Assembly (NCBI RefSeq): GCF_025639885.1
Contig: NZ_CP106738.1
Location: 3,782,001-3,846,000 of the forward strand
Source of the DNA: Roseovarius pelagicus
Lineage (GTDB): Bacteria > Pseudomonadota > Alphaproteobacteria > Rhodobacterales > Rhodobacteraceae
Reading direction: 5' to 3'
DNA length: 64,000 nucleotides
Part shown: piece by piece, positions 33,757 to 43,129 of the stretch
Layout of the letters: each line of letters begins with the position of its first letter
Numbering within the stretch: the stretch's first letter is position 1
Position numbers and translations under genes: made by a program
Notes under the pieces: model-generated
Seen by the model: the letters and a program-made list of their open reading frames with translations, nothing else
Databases searched by the model: none
Told to the model about the DNA's origin: nothing

Positions 33757-33781
33757 GGGGTATTTTCGGCCAAGAAAAAGC
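33757..33781 (+). repeat. Dispersed intergenic motif, copy after tadA
   Basis: GGGGTATTTTCGGCCAAGA then AAAAGC, 18 bases after the tadA stop and between convergent genes. It is the best-formed copy of the motif in this window, together with that at 53908. Confidence 0.6.
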
Positions 33782-33821
33782 GGATGGTTTTCACCCGTTC
33801 CAAATACCTGCATCTCTCTAC

Positions 33822-34514
33822 CTAGATATCTATGGCCTCCATCACCTGAGGTTCGATTACACGGGTACCCGGCAGCGCGTTGATCAGCGTTTCGGCGGAT
33901 TGTTCCAGCAGGGGAAATGTCCGGTAGTGGCAGGGAATTACCGTTTTGAAATTAAAGAACCTCTTGGCGGCGTAGGCGGCACGGCGCATGTCCATGGTGA
34001 AATGCCCACCGGCACACAGAATGCCAATCTCGGGCGTATGCAGGTCGTTGAACACCTTCATGTCCGCCATGACGTCCGTATCGCCGCTGACATAGATCGT
34101 GCGGTCTTTGTGTTCGATCATGTATCCACACTCGGTGCCCGGCACGTTGGGGCCATTGGCACCGCCAAAGCTGCTGGAATGCACAGCATGCACCATGGTG
34201 ACATTCACGCCGCCTAGGTCAACTGTGCCACCCTTGTTAAATCCAACGGTTGCAATCTTCTCATGTTCTTCCCAATGAGACATAAGATCATACTGACCGA
34301 CTACGGGGATATTCAGATTTCGCGCCAGATCCAGCGTGTCAGCGACGTGATCGAAATGCGCGTGAGTGAGCAGGATATGCGTGGCCCCTGCCGTGGCCGC
34401 TGTGTGCTGATCCTCGGCCAGCATCGGGTTGCCGGTGAGCCAAGGATCGATAAGCAGCACCTTCCCGCCGATCTCGATACGAAATGAGCTGTGTCCTAGC
34501 CAAGTGATTTTCAT
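33822..34514 (-). CDS. UPF0173 metallo-beta-lactamase-fold hydrolase
   Basis: A 230-residue protein of the UPF0173 family. MKITWLGHSSFRIEIGGKVLLIDPWL opens it. The zinc motif HAHFDHVAD gives the H-x-H-x-D-H signature, and further metal ligands are likely in VHAVHSSSFGG, SGDTDVMADM and PCHYRTFP. The biochemical substrate is not known. The start has GGAGG five bases upstream. It diverges from gatC. Confidence 0.9.
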   Translation of the reverse strand: MKITWLGHSSFRIEIGGKVLLIDPWLTGNPMLAEDQHTAATAGATHILLTHAHFDHVADTLDLARNLNIPVVGQYDLMSHWEEHEKIATVGFNKGGTVDLGGVNVTMVHAVHSSSFGGANGPNVPGTECGYMIEHKDRTIYVSGDTDVMADMKVFNDLHTPEIGILCAGGHFTMDMRRAAYAAKRFFNFKTVIPCHYRTFPLLEQSAETLINALPGTRVIEPQVMEAIDI

Positions 34515-34709
34515 GGTTGCCTCCTATTTTGTGTCTCACTCTAGCGAATGGTGATCCGGAGAAAAGCAATCAGTGCCATAATGGACTGATCGTCCGACGC
34601 GGGCTTGACCCCAGTCGGGCTGGATGATCGCGCTTTACCGCACGCATGTGGTTGCGCGCCGCAGCGTCGAGGGATAAATGCAAAAGCCAGCAACGACCGG
34701 AGATTAGTC

Positions 34710-34997
34710 ATGTCCATCGATCTGGAAACAGCCGCCAAGGTGGCCAAGCTCGCGCGCATCCGCGTCGAGAAGGAGGCGCTGCCCGCACTGGCGGACGAGT
34801 TCAACACGATCCTCGGCTTTATCGAGCAGTTGAGTGAGGTCGATGTGGAGGGCGTAGAGCCGATGGTCAGTGTCACGCCGATGCGCCTCAAGCGGCGGGT
34901 CGATACCGTGACCGATGGCGATCAGCAGGCGGCGGTGCTGTCGAACGCGCCAGATGCGCGCGAAGGGTTTTTTGCAGTTCCGAAGGTGGTTGAATAA
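34710..34997 (+). CDS. gatC: Glutamyl-tRNA(Gln) amidotransferase subunit C
   Basis: The small 95-residue subunit of the GatCAB transamidase, which turns Glu-tRNA(Gln) into Gln-tRNA(Gln) in bacteria without a glutaminyl-tRNA synthetase. The pattern [32 protein letters not shown]...VEPM is characteristic. Its ATG has GGAG seven bases before it, and its stop overlaps the gatA start (TAATG), so the two are coupled. Confidence 0.95.
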   Translation: MSIDLETAAKVAKLARIRVEKEALPALADEFNTILGFIEQLSEVDVEGVEPMVSVTPMRLKRRVDTVTDGDQQAAVLSNAPDAREGFFAVPKVVE

Positions 34998-36487
34998 TGT
35001 CGGGTCTGAACACGCTTACCATTGCCGAGGCGCGCGACAAGTTGCGTGCCAAGGATATCACCAGCACTGAGCTGACCGAGGCATGTCTGGCGCAGATTGA
35101 CACTGCCGGCGCATTGAACGCGTTCGTGCATGGCACAGCCGATCTGGCGCGCCAGCAGGCCGCGCGCGCGGATGAGCGTCTGCAGGGGGCTGATGAAACC
35201 CCAGCGATGTGTGGCATTCCGCTGGGCATCAAAGACCTTTTTTGCACCAAGGGTGTCGCCAGCCAAGCGGGCAGCGCGATCCTGAATGGGTTCCAGCCGG
35301 AATATGAATCGACGGTTACGCAGAACCTCTTTGATGCGGGCTCTGTCATGCTGGGCAAGCTCAACATGGATGAATTTGCCATGGGGTCGAGCAATGAGAC
35401 CAGCACATATGGCAACGCGGTCAACCCGTGGCGGCGTGGCAATGACGATGCGGCCCTGACGCCGGGCGGATCATCTGGCGGCTCGGCCAGTGCGGTCGCT
35501 GCCGATCTCTGTCTCGGGGCGACCGGTACTGATACCGGCGGGTCAATCCGTCAGCCAGCGGCATTTACCGGAATTACCGGGATCAAGCCGACCTATGGTC
35601 GCTGCTCTCGCTGGGGGATCGTCGCATTTGCCTCTTCATTGGATCAGGCCGGACCCATGACCAAGGATGTCCGCGACGCCGCGATCATGCTTGAGGCGAT
35701 GTGTGGACATGATCCCAAGGACAGCACCAGCGCCGATCTGGCCGTGCCCAATTTCGAGGCGATGCTGACAGGTGACATCAAGGGCAAGGTGATTGGCATC
35801 CCGCGCGAGTACCGGATGGATGGTATGCCGGACGAGATCGAAAAGCTGTGGGCGGATGGCACCGCGATGATGAAGGATGCGGGTGCGACAGTCCGCGATA
35901 TCAGCCTGCCACACACCAAATATGCGCTGCCCACCTATTACGTGATCGCCCCTGCCGAGGCGTCCAGCAATCTGGCGCGTTATGATGGTGTGCGTTACGG
36001 TCATCGTGCGACATTGGCGCAGGGCGATGGCATTACGGAAATGTACGAAAAGACCCGCGCCGAAGGATTCGGCCCCGAAGTGCAGCGCCGTGTCATGGTG
36101 GGCACCTATGTACTGTCCGCCGGATTTTACGATGCCTACTACAACCGGGCGCGCAAGGTGCGCACGCTGATCAAGCGTGACTTCGAGAATGTGTTCGCCG
36201 ATGGGATCGACGCGATCCTGACCCCTGCCACGCCGTCGGCGGCGTTCGGTCTGGGAGAGATGGCGGATGCCGATCCGGTGGCGATGTATCTCAACGATGT
36301 GTTCACCGTCACGGTGAATTTGGCCGGTTTGCCGGGTATTTCCGTGCCTGCGGGGCTGGATCGTCAGGGGCTGCCGTTGGGGCTGCAATTGATCGGTCGC
36401 CCGTGGGAAGAGGGCGACCTGCTGAATTGCGCCTACGCGTTGGAAGGCGCTGCCGGTTTTGTAGCCAAGCCCGGAAAATGGTGGTAG
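34997..36487 (+). CDS. gatA: Glutamyl-tRNA(Gln) amidotransferase subunit A
   Basis: The amidase subunit that frees ammonia from glutamine for the transamidation. The 496 residues follow the amidase-signature family, with the Ser-cisSer-Lys triad recognisable as Lys in [10 protein letters not shown], and the two Ser in [10 protein letters not shown] and [12 protein letters not shown]. It is directly coupled to gatC. gatB is not present in the window, as is common in this family, where it sits elsewhere. Confidence 0.96.
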   Translation: MSGLNTLTIAEARDKLRAKDITSTELTEACLAQIDTAGALNAFVHGTADLARQQAARADERLQGADETPAMCGIPLGIKDLFCTKGVASQAGSAILNGFQPEYESTVTQNLFDAGSVMLGKLNMDEFAMGSSNETSTYGNAVNPWRRGNDDAALTPGGSSGGSASAVAADLCLGATGTDTGGSIRQPAAFTGITGIKPTYGRCSRWGIVAFASSLDQAGPMTKDVRDAAIMLEAMCGHDPKDSTSADLAVPNFEAMLTGDIKGKVIGIPREYRMDGMPDEIEKLWADGTAMMKDAGATVRDISLPHTKYALPTYYVIAPAEASSNLARYDGVRYGHRATLAQGDGITEMYEKTRAEGFGPEVQRRVMVGTYVLSAGFYDAYYNRARKVRTLIKRDFENVFADGIDAILTPATPSAAFGLGEMADADPVAMYLNDVFTVTVNLAGLPGISVPAGLDRQGLPLGLQLIGRPWEEGDLLNCAYALEGAAGFVAKPGKWW

Positions 36488-36517
36488 ACCGCCCGCAAAC
36501 AGCATGTTGCAGGACAA

Positions 36518-37249
36518 ATGATGCATAAATTTTGTGGATTCGTTGCCGTCGCGGCATTGGCGGCTTGCGGAACGTCCATCCCCGAGAGTGGCCCCAACAC
36601 TGGCGCTGGTGTCGGTTTTGGTAACTATGACGAGTATCAGGCCCGGCAGGATGCCGCATTGGCTGGTGATCCTGTACCTGCTCCCTCCGTGGTCAGTACC
36701 ACGGCGCTGGATGGTACATCGGAAAGCGAGCAGATCGCGGCGCAGGCCCGCGCGGCGCTGGATAATGACGATCAGGTTGAAGAGCGCGCCGCCAATTCCG
36801 GCGAGCGGGTCGTTCAGGCCAGCCCGGATAATGCACCGCCTGCCGTGGTAAACAGTGTCGGCATTTCGAACGAGAATAATTTCGATGCGGTCGGCAATCA
36901 ACGGACGATCGAGGATGACGCGGCGCGGATCGCGGTAAACCGGCAGCAATATCAGGTTGCCGCGGTCGAGGCGCTGCCCAGCCGTTCTGGCGGGCAGGGG
37001 GCCAATATCGTGGCCTATGCGCTTAAGACCAAGCATCCGGTGGGCACGCAGGTCTATCGCCGCGTTGGTGTGAACAAAAGCGGTCGTTACGCCAAGAATT
37101 GCGCAAAATACACCGGGCCGGATCTGGCGCAGATCGATTTTCTTGACAAGGGTGGACCCGAGCGTGACCGTCTCGGGCTGGACCCTGACGGGGATGGATA
37201 TGCCTGTGGCTGGGATCCTCGCCCGTTCCGCAAGGCACAGGGCGGCTGA
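36518..37249 (+). CDS. Lipoprotein with C-terminal Excalibur calcium-binding motif
   Basis: A 243-residue lipoprotein with signal helix and lipobox ALAA-C (Cys17). The middle is low-complexity and acidic (EQIAAQARAALDNDDQVEERAANSG). The C-terminal 60 residues contain two cysteines and end in GLDPDGDGYACGWDPRPF, which matches the Excalibur motif DxDxDGxAC, an EF-hand-like calcium loop seen in extracellular proteins. The function is unknown. It precedes an amidase gene by seven bases, so the two may form a unit acting on the cell wall. Confidence 0.78.
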   Translation: MMHKFCGFVAVAALAACGTSIPESGPNTGAGVGFGNYDEYQARQDAALAGDPVPAPSVVSTTALDGTSESEQIAAQARAALDNDDQVEERAANSGERVVQASPDNAPPAVVNSVGISNENNFDAVGNQRTIEDDAARIAVNRQQYQVAAVEALPSRSGGQGANIVAYALKTKHPVGTQVYRRVGVNKSGRYAKNCAKYTGPDLAQIDFLDKGGPERDRLGLDPDGDGYACGWDPRPFRKAQGG

Positions 37250-37255
37250 TCCGGC

Positions 37256-37960
37256 GTGAGTCCTGATCTGCCCGAGGTCATCCAGCGGACTTCGCCCAAC
37301 ATGAATGCGCGGCGGGGTGGGGTGCGTCCCGACATCCTGCTACTGCACTTCACTAACATGGATACCGCCGAGGACGCGGTTGAGCGGCTCTGCGATCCAA
37401 CTGTTACGCCGCCGGTATCGTGCCACTATGTCATCGCCGAAGATGGACGACTGTGGCAATTGGTGCCCGAGGAAATGCGTGCATGGCATGCCGGTCTGGG
37501 GTGCTGGGGGGCGGTGGACGAGGTCAATTCACGCGCCATCGGGATCGAACTGGCCAATCAGGGCGATCATCCTTTTCCTGACCCGCAGATGCGTGTGCTC
37601 GAGCGGCTTGCGCAAGACATCATGGAGCGTTGGGCGATCCCGCCCGAGCGGGTCATAGGCCATTCGGACATGGCGCCGGACCGAAAGGACGACCCCGGCC
37701 CGCGCTTTGATTGGCGTCGGCTTGCCTTGCGGGGGTTGGCGGTTTGGCCGCAACCGGGGGCGGATGCGCCGCTGAGCGCGTTTCGTGCGCTGACAGGGCG
37801 CATCGGCTATGGCGCTGCATTTTCCGACGCCGACGTGCTCAAAGCGGTACGCCTGCGCTATCGCCCGTGGGGGCGTGGGCCGCTTTGTGCGGACGATATG
37901 GCGGTGCTGGCGGATATTGCCGCACGCTTTCCCGTTGACCCCGGTGGGGCGGATGCTTAA
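37256..37960 (+). CDS. N-acetylmuramoyl-L-alanine amidase, AmpD-like (amidase_2)
   Basis: A 234-residue amidase_2 enzyme that cuts the MurNAc-L-Ala bond of muropeptides. Zinc ligands are probably His in LLLHFTNM, His in VIGHSDMAPDRKDDPG and the following Asp, and SRAIGIELAN carries the conserved Glu. No signal peptide is present, so it is probably cytoplasmic in peptidoglycan recycling, like AmpD. The GTG start at 37256 is seven bases after the previous stop. rnpB begins right after its end. Confidence 0.88.
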   Translation: MSPDLPEVIQRTSPNMNARRGGVRPDILLLHFTNMDTAEDAVERLCDPTVTPPVSCHYVIAEDGRLWQLVPEEMRAWHAGLGCWGAVDEVNSRAIGIELANQGDHPFPDPQMRVLERLAQDIMERWAIPPERVIGHSDMAPDRKDDPGPRFDWRRLALRGLAVWPQPGADAPLSAFRALTGRIGYGAAFSDADVLKAVRLRYRPWGRGPLCADDMAVLADIAARFPVDPGGADA

Positions 37961-37968
37961 CTGAGCGA

Positions 37969-38377
37969 CGCGCGGAGGGCCGGATGGCCGCTTGGACGGG
38001 TTTCGGCCTGTTTGGGAGGAAAGTCCGGACTCCACAGGACAACGGTGCCGGGTAACGCCCGGCCGGGGCAACCCGAGGGAAAGCGCCACAGAAAACAAAC
38101 CGCGTCAGAGCAATCTGGCGTAAGGGTGAAACGGTGGGGTAAGGGCCCACCGCGGGGCTGGCAACAGCACCGGCATGGCAAGCCCCACCGGGAGCAATGC
38201 CAAATAGGGACCGCGCGCGGGGCTGGTCGGGCAACCGAAACCGCCCGCAGGCACGTCTTGGCCCGGCGGTCCGGGTTGGCAGCTAGAGGGGGATCGGCAA
38301 CGGTGCCTTTAGATGAATGGTCATCCATGGGGACCTAGGTCCTCGGGACAGAATCCGGCTTATAGGCCCTCCGCGCA
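37969..38377 (+). ncRNA. rnpB: RNase P RNA (rnpB), class A
   Basis: The catalytic RNA of RNase P, which matures tRNA 5' ends. The ends form stem P1: GCGCGGAGGGCC near 37970 with GGCCCTCCGCGC near 38376. The universally conserved elements are present: GAGGAAAGTCCGGACT (about 38015-38031) in the 5' part and ACAGAATCCGGCTTA (about 38348-38362) at the 3' end, with the P4 pairing they form. About 409 bases is normal for alphaproteobacteria. The gene follows the amidase directly, so its own promoter would lie inside that coding region. Confidence 0.95.
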
Positions 38378-38456
38378 AATTCACCGACATGCCGGGAAAC
38401 CTGCGAATTTCGCGCGCGTATGCGAGATGTGCGTGTCGAAATTGGGCCTGCGGGCA

Positions 38457-38482
38457 TGTGAGTATTTGTCCAACGAAGAAAG
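38457..38482 (+). repeat. Dispersed intergenic motif, copy after rnpB
   Basis: GTGAGTATTTGTCCAACGA then AGAAAGC, 80 bases after rnpB. It is a diverged copy of the motif at 551, 26870, 33757 and 53908. Confidence 0.4.
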
Positions 38483-38517
38483 CGAGCGCACTGCGTACGA
38501 CATTTGCACAATCGTGG

Positions 38518-38545
38518 TTGACTCGGGCGCGCTGGCGGGTAAAAG
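38518..38545 (+). promoter_or_regulatory. Likely sigma-70 promoter of rpmG
   Basis: TTGACT (38518-38523) is followed, after a very GC-rich 16-base spacer, by TAAAAG (38540-38545). A perfect -35 box with a GC-rich spacer is typical of strong translation-gene promoters in this group. The start of rpmG is 58 bases downstream. Confidence 0.4.
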
Positions 38546-38602
38546 GCGGGGTTCATACCGAATTCACGGGGCGGCTTGGCCCCCCGGCGCAGGAGAACAC
38601 CA

Positions 38603-38770
38603 ATGGCGAAGCCGACGACCATCAAGATCCGTCTGAACTCGACCGCGGGCACGGGCCATTTCTACGTGACCAAGAAAAATGCGCGCACCATGACCGAAAA
38701 GATGACGGTTCGTAAATACGACCCGGTTGTGCGCAAGCATGTCGAATACAAAGAAGGCAAGATCAAGTAA
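38603..38770 (+). CDS. rpmG: 50S ribosomal protein L33
   Basis: A 55-residue ribosomal protein beginning [18 protein letters not shown], with [29 protein letters not shown], standard L33. It lacks the paired CxxC cysteines, so it is the zinc-free form. AGGAG at 38591-38595 is correctly placed for the ATG at 38603. It is followed by a hairpin terminator. Confidence 0.96.
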   Translation: MAKPTTIKIRLNSTAGTGHFYVTKKNARTMTEKMTVRKYDPVVRKHVEYKEGKIK

Positions 38771-38805
38771 GATCACTGCTTGTCTGTCTGCCATGACAGA
38801 TTTTG

Positions 38806-38832
38806 AAAGCCGCGCCTTCTGAGCGCGGCTTT
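38806..38832. terminator. Terminator hairpin after rpmG
   Basis: AAAGCCGCGC (38806-38815) pairs perfectly with GCGCGGCTTT (38823-38832) over a seven-base loop. The AAA/TTT ends make it usable from both strands; a reverse-strand gene ends just beyond it. Confidence 0.7.
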
Positions 38833-38839
38833 ATCTGTT

Positions 38840-39610
38840 CTACGCGCGCTTTTGCAAGTGCCAGACCTGCTCGCACGGATAGGCCTTGGCCCACTCTGCG
38901 GGGATGCCATATGCATCCTCTGTGGCGTTTTCAGGCGCGTATAGCTCTTGGTAGCGAACAACGCTAAAGCCGATCTTTTCAAACAGCGCCATCCAATCTG
39001 ATACTGGCATGTTGAATTCGATCCCGCCGGGATCAACCGAGACTTCTGTGTAATCCTGCCGATTCATACCACGATAGGGAACGTGCAGAACCCGCTCGCA
39101 ATCGGCACCACTGGGCGGAATGCACGCGACCATCAGCGGGTGATGGCCCAGAAAGACCAACCTGCCGCCGGGTCGCAGCAGGCGGTGTGCCTCGGGTAAC
39201 CAAACCGTCGGGTCGCACCAGATCGCAGCCCCATATTCCGAGATGGCGAAATCGAATGCTGACGCCGGCCGATCGACGCTCTCGGCATTGCCGTGCGCAA
39301 AGTTCATCTGCGCACAGTGTTCTGCTGCCAGCCGCCGGGCGGTGTCCAGTTGTCCCTCCGACATGTCGATGCCCGTCACCCGCGCCCCACGTCGCGCCAT
39401 CCACGCCGAAACATAACCGGTGCCGCAGCCCAATTCGATCGCGTCCATGCCTGTCATGTCCTCAGGCAGCAGCCGCAGGTCGTGCTCTGGCAGGCTCCAT
39501 GCACCCCAATATGGTACATCGCTGGCCCAAGCGCGCGCGCCCTCAGCGGCCCAGTCAGAGGCCATTGCGTTCCAGTGATCCCGGTTGATCGTGACATGAG
39601 AATGGGTCAT
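38840..39610 (-). CDS. Class I SAM-dependent methyltransferase
   Basis: A 256-residue methyltransferase with the Rossmann SAM motif AIELGCGTGYVSAWMARRGARVTGIDMS, the acidic residue after beta-2 in GIDMS, and motif post II FDFAISEYGAAIW. The methyl acceptor is not predictable. The MTHSHVTINRDHW start has AGGAG six bases upstream. It stands alone between two terminators. Confidence 0.85.
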   Translation of the reverse strand: MTHSHVTINRDHWNAMASDWAAEGARAWASDVPYWGAWSLPEHDLRLLPEDMTGMDAIELGCGTGYVSAWMARRGARVTGIDMSEGQLDTARRLAAEHCAQMNFAHGNAESVDRPASAFDFAISEYGAAIWCDPTVWLPEAHRLLRPGGRLVFLGHHPLMVACIPPSGADCERVLHVPYRGMNRQDYTEVSVDPGGIEFNMPVSDWMALFEKIGFSVVRYQELYAPENATEDAYGIPAEWAKAYPCEQVWHLQKRA

Positions 39611-39694
39611 AGGGCGCTCCTGCATTCGGTGTGGCGAAAGGTTAGGTTCTCGCCGAATGTGATGCCAGCCAATTGATCAAATAATCGGCCCCAC

Positions 39695-39723
39695 AAAAAA
39701 GCCGGTCACTATGGACCGGCTTT
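39695..39723 (-). terminator. Intrinsic terminator of the BAX-inhibitor-1 gene
   Basis: AAAGCCGGTC (39698-39707) pairs with GACCGGCTTT (39714-39723) over six bases. On the reverse strand it is followed by six T, making a strong terminator 23 bases past the stop of the BI-1 family gene. Confidence 0.88.
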
Positions 39724-39745
39724 GGTTTTTGTTATGCGCTGCTGG

Positions 39746-40465
39746 TTATTCGCGATTGCCGAGAAGTTGCAGCAGGAACATGAACATGTTGATGAAGTCG
39801 AGGTAGAGACGCAGCGCGCCCATGATTGCCGACTTACCCAGCCATTCACTGTCGCCGTGATGCGCGTGCGCCAGATACTCGTTCTTGATCGACTGAGTGT
39901 CGTAGGCTGTGAGGCCTGCAAAGATCAGCACACCAATGATCGAAATCGCGAACATGATCGCCGGGCTGCCGATAAAGATGTTGATGATCGACGCCACGAT
40001 GATGCCGATCAGGCCCATGATCAGAAAACTGCCCCAGCCAGAGATGTCTTTCTTCGTGGTGTAGCCCCAGAAGGACAGACCTGCAAAGGCGATTGAGGTT
40101 GTTAGGAAGATTTGCGCGATCGAGTAATCCGTGAAGACTACGAAAATGTAGCTGATTGAGACGCCCATAACAGCTGCGAAAGCATAGAAAAAGAGCTGTG
40201 CCGCTGCTGCCGATAGCTTGTTAATCACGGCACCGAAAGCAAAGACCATGATCAGAGGGGCGAACATGACAACCCAGCGCGTCATGCCTGTAAACAGTGT
40301 CTGCATCATGTATGCGTTGTTACCCACGGCCCAAGCCGCGAGGAATGTAAGAAGCATGCCCACGGACATGGTCCCGTAGACCTTGTTCATATGGGCGCGC
40401 AGCCCTTGGTCAATCTGGGCAGTGCGGCTGCCTGCCGCCGTCCGGATCGTGTCAAATTCAGCCAT
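39746..40465 (-). CDS. BAX inhibitor-1/YccA-family membrane protein
   Basis: A 239-residue protein with seven membrane helices. The family signature is spread over INKLSAAAAQLFFYAFAAVMGVSISYIF and the C-terminal ISIIGVLIFAGLTAYDTQSIKNEYLA. Members include YccA, an inhibitor or substrate of FtsH, and YetJ, a pH-sensitive calcium leak channel. The start at 40465 has GGAGG five bases before it; the upstream frame is not used. Confidence 0.92.
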   Translation of the reverse strand: MAEFDTIRTAAGSRTAQIDQGLRAHMNKVYGTMSVGMLLTFLAAWAVGNNAYMMQTLFTGMTRWVVMFAPLIMVFAFGAVINKLSAAAAQLFFYAFAAVMGVSISYIFVVFTDYSIAQIFLTTSIAFAGLSFWGYTTKKDISGWGSFLIMGLIGIIVASIINIFIGSPAIMFAISIIGVLIFAGLTAYDTQSIKNEYLAHAHHGDSEWLGKSAIMGALRLYLDFINMFMFLLQLLGNRE

Positions 40466-40604
40466 CAATGCCTCCGATATGTATGTTGGCAAGCCCCGTG
40501 GTGGGGCTTTGCCGTCAATATCGGGTGGGTGGCGCGCCAATTCAAGTGTTCATGTCACTTGATTGGCTGGGATTTTATCCAGACGGACGGCGTGCTTGCC
40601 GTGT

Positions 40605-40814
40605 TTAGCGTGCCCAGCGGCGCGGCAGGTCCCATGCGGGACGATTTGCTTCGCGTAGAGCAGCGTCACGGTTGATGCCGATATCGGCCAGAGCTTCCGG
40701 GCTGAGACCGGCGAGCGCACGGCGCGAGCGATAGAGCGCCACGAGTGTGGAGAAGGTCCAGCCATGCGTACGCGCTGGGTGGCAGGTGGCGTGGGAGTGA
40801 GAGACGTAGGTCAT
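40605..40814 (-). CDS. DUF1127 small protein
   Basis: A 69-residue basic protein whose C-terminal half has the DUF1127 pattern ALYRSRRALAGLSPEALADIGINRDAALREANRPAWD. Such small Arg-rich proteins are numerous in alphaproteobacteria. Some bind RNA and affect phosphate and carbon metabolism; the role of this one is unknown. AGGAAAGGA precedes the ATG. It diverges from a LysR regulator, so the two may share the AT-rich control region 40815-40937. Confidence 0.85.
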   Translation of the reverse strand: MTYVSHSHATCHPARTHGWTFSTLVALYRSRRALAGLSPEALADIGINRDAALREANRPAWDLPRRWAR

Positions 40815-40937
40815 GGTCGTCCTTTCCTAAATGTGATGTTTCATGCTGGTTGCATTTCCTATGTTGATGTTAATGCCAGAAGGTGCTTAATATTGAAAAT
40901 GAATGTTTATGGATGACATCATCAAGGAATGTGATGA

Positions 40938-41813
40938 ATGCGTAATTTGGATATGACCACCCTCCGCTCTTTTGTCGCTGTCTCGGACCACGGCGGTGTC
41001 ACCCGTGCTGCTGCTGCGCTCAACCTGACGCAATCGGCGGTGTCGATGCAGCTTAAAAGGCTGGAAGAGTTATTGGGAATTGACCTGATGGACCGCTCGA
41101 ACCGTAAGATCGCGCTGACGGGTGCAGGTGATCAGCTACTGACCTACGCGCGTCGGCTGGTTGCGATGAATGATGAGGTGGTCGGACGGTTGACCGATCA
41201 GGTTTGGGAGGGCGAGATTAGTCTCGGGGTGCCGCACGACATCATTTACCCATCGATTCCACGAGTGTTGAAGCAGTTCAATGCAGCCTTTCCACGGGTT
41301 CGGGTGCATCTGACATCATCTTATTCCACGAACCTGATAGAGCTTTATGGACGCGGCGAAATCGATCTGATCCTGACCACCGAAAGCGTTGTTGGTCCGG
41401 GCGGTGAGACGCTGATTGAAATGCCGCTGAAATGGTATGGCGCGCCCGGCGGGGAGGTCTGGAAACAGCGCCCTCTCCCAATTGCGCATTGCCGAAACTG
41501 TCTGTTCCGGCCGGGGGTGATCAAGCATCTCGATGCTGTTGGGATTGACTGGGATCAGGCGATCGATTCGGATTCCGATGGCGCGATCGAGGCAACGGTA
41601 AGTGCCGATCTGGCCGTGACTGTAGGGCTGGAGGGCAGCGCACCACGTCATTTCGATCCAGTGCCGCATCAGGGCGCTTTGCCCGACCTGGGCAAGCAAA
41701 AGATCAACCTCTATGGCGCGCGAACGCCAAGGGATACGCTGGTGGAGCAGTTGGCCATCATGGTGCGGTCCGGGTTCGCGTCGCCCGCAGCCAAAGCTGT
41801 GAGCAGTGGTTGA
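40938..41813 (+). CDS. LysR-family transcriptional regulator
   Basis: A 291-residue regulator. The N-terminal winged helix-turn-helix is typical: RNLDMTTLRSFVAVSDHGGVTRAAAALNLTQSAVSMQLKRLEELLGIDLMDR. The effector-binding domain follows, with RNCLFRPGVIKHLDAVGIDWDQAIDSDSDGAIEATVSADLAVTVGLEGS, a segment shared by a subgroup common in Rhodobacteraceae. The target is probably the divergent DUF1127 gene or its own promoter. Confidence 0.92.
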   Translation: MRNLDMTTLRSFVAVSDHGGVTRAAAALNLTQSAVSMQLKRLEELLGIDLMDRSNRKIALTGAGDQLLTYARRLVAMNDEVVGRLTDQVWEGEISLGVPHDIIYPSIPRVLKQFNAAFPRVRVHLTSSYSTNLIELYGRGEIDLILTTESVVGPGGETLIEMPLKWYGAPGGEVWKQRPLPIAHCRNCLFRPGVIKHLDAVGIDWDQAIDSDSDGAIEATVSADLAVTVGLEGSAPRHFDPVPHQGALPDLGKQKINLYGARTPRDTLVEQLAIMVRSGFASPAAKAVSSG

Positions 41814-41863
41814 TCGCCCGTGAAGGGCTGCGATCCGCGTGCGCCCGATCGGATCATCTTGAT

Positions 41864-42826
41864 CTATGAAACCGTCACGACCACTTTACCTGTGGATTTA
41901 CGCGCGCGCAGGAGCGCCAGTGCATCGCTGGCCTGATCAAGCGAATAGGTATGACTGACATGTGGCGTGATGCGCCCTGCGCGGTGCCAGTCCAGCAAAG
42001 TGGCAAGCGATCCGGTCACGACCTCGGGGCGGAACGCCAGATACCCGCCCCAATACAGCCCCATGACACTGATATTCTTAACCAGCAGGTGGTTGGCGGG
42101 GATTTGAGGCACCTCACCGCTGGCAAAGCCAATCGATAGGATTCGCGCTTCGGGGCGGCAAGCGCGGAACGCGGCGGTGAACTGATCCCCTCCCACCGGA
42201 TCATAGATCACATCGACGCCACCAAGTGCGCGGCAGGTTTCGCGAATATCATCTGTTTTCGCATCAATCAGGTGATCGGCACCCGCAGCCTTGGCGACGG
42301 ACAGTTTGTCAGCGCCACGCGCGCAGGCGATCACCCGCGCGCCCATGAGCTTGCCAATTTCGACGGCTGTCAGGCCAACGCCGCCTGCAGCCCCCAGCAC
42401 CAGCAGTGTTTCGCCGGGCTGCAACCGCGCCTTGTGATCCAGGGCGACGTGGCTGGTGCCATAGGCGATCTGAAAGGCGGCTGCACTGACATCATCCATC
42501 GCATCTGGCAACACCACTGCGCGGGCCGCGTCAAAACATCCGTACTCGGCCAGACCTCCGTGACCGCCGAACACGGCGACACGGGTGCCGACCGCAGGTG
42601 CCTCGGTGTCCGGGCCGATGGCATCAACCGTACCCGCCACCTCCATGCCCAGCGTGAAGGGCAGGGCGGGGGTATCCTGATACCTGCCCGTCATCATCAG
42701 CAGATCGGCGAAGTTCAACCCGCAAGCATGAATACGCAACCGTATCTGCCCCGGTCCGGGTGTCGGCACAGGACACTCGACGATCTTTGGCGGGCTCTCG
42801 AAAGAAGTTATGTGAAAGGCGCGCAT
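41864..42826 (-). CDS. NADPH:quinone oxidoreductase-like zinc-free alcohol dehydrogenase (MDR)
   Basis: A 320-residue medium-chain reductase. The GroES-like N-terminal half (LRIHACGLNFADLLMMTGRYQDTP) precedes the nucleotide-binding half with LLVLGAAGGVGLTAVEIGKLMGARVIACARGADKL. It lacks the zinc-binding GHE and Cys cluster of true alcohol dehydrogenases, so it belongs with quinone or enoyl reductases using NADPH. It converges on the LysR gene. Confidence 0.88.
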   Translation of the reverse strand: MRAFHITSFESPPKIVECPVPTPGPGQIRLRIHACGLNFADLLMMTGRYQDTPALPFTLGMEVAGTVDAIGPDTEAPAVGTRVAVFGGHGGLAEYGCFDAARAVVLPDAMDDVSAAAFQIAYGTSHVALDHKARLQPGETLLVLGAAGGVGLTAVEIGKLMGARVIACARGADKLSVAKAAGADHLIDAKTDDIRETCRALGGVDVIYDPVGGDQFTAAFRACRPEARILSIGFASGEVPQIPANHLLVKNISVMGLYWGGYLAFRPEVVTGSLATLLDWHRAGRITPHVSHTYSLDQASDALALLRARKSTGKVVVTVS

Positions 42827-43129
42827 GGGAAATCTTTCGACGGTAGGCAGTTGAAACAGGAACGTGCCGACCGGACGTAATCTCATGGCATAACGCTGTC
42901 AAACCCTTGGCCACAGCAGGAGCTGAATACGTTTACGTATGGTTTCTCCCTAAAATTGTTCACAACTTGATCAAATAACTCGCCAATTGCGATACTTCTT
43001 GTATATTGAGACTAGGATGGTACCATCCCTCGACTGACAAAAGGTCGTGCGGAATTGATGCTTGAGTAATAGTAAACCTGCCACAGTAATGTACCGCACA
43101 GGGCAGGACACAGTAGGAAGGACGTTGTA
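42827..43129. other. Divergent intergenic region upstream of the XRE regulator
   Basis: About 300 bases without a convincing gene, AT-rich for this genome. It holds the perfect 14-base palindrome GGATGGTACCATCC (43015-43028), about 100 bases before the XRE start, which is a candidate operator. A TATATT at 43002-43007 could be a -10 box. Short open frames here have no coding character. Confidence 0.5.

Noticed and set aside
35636..37036. A 466-codon reverse frame over gatA and the lipoprotein gene
   Set aside because: The forward genes are well supported. The reverse translation has no domain or signal and crosses two unrelated genes.
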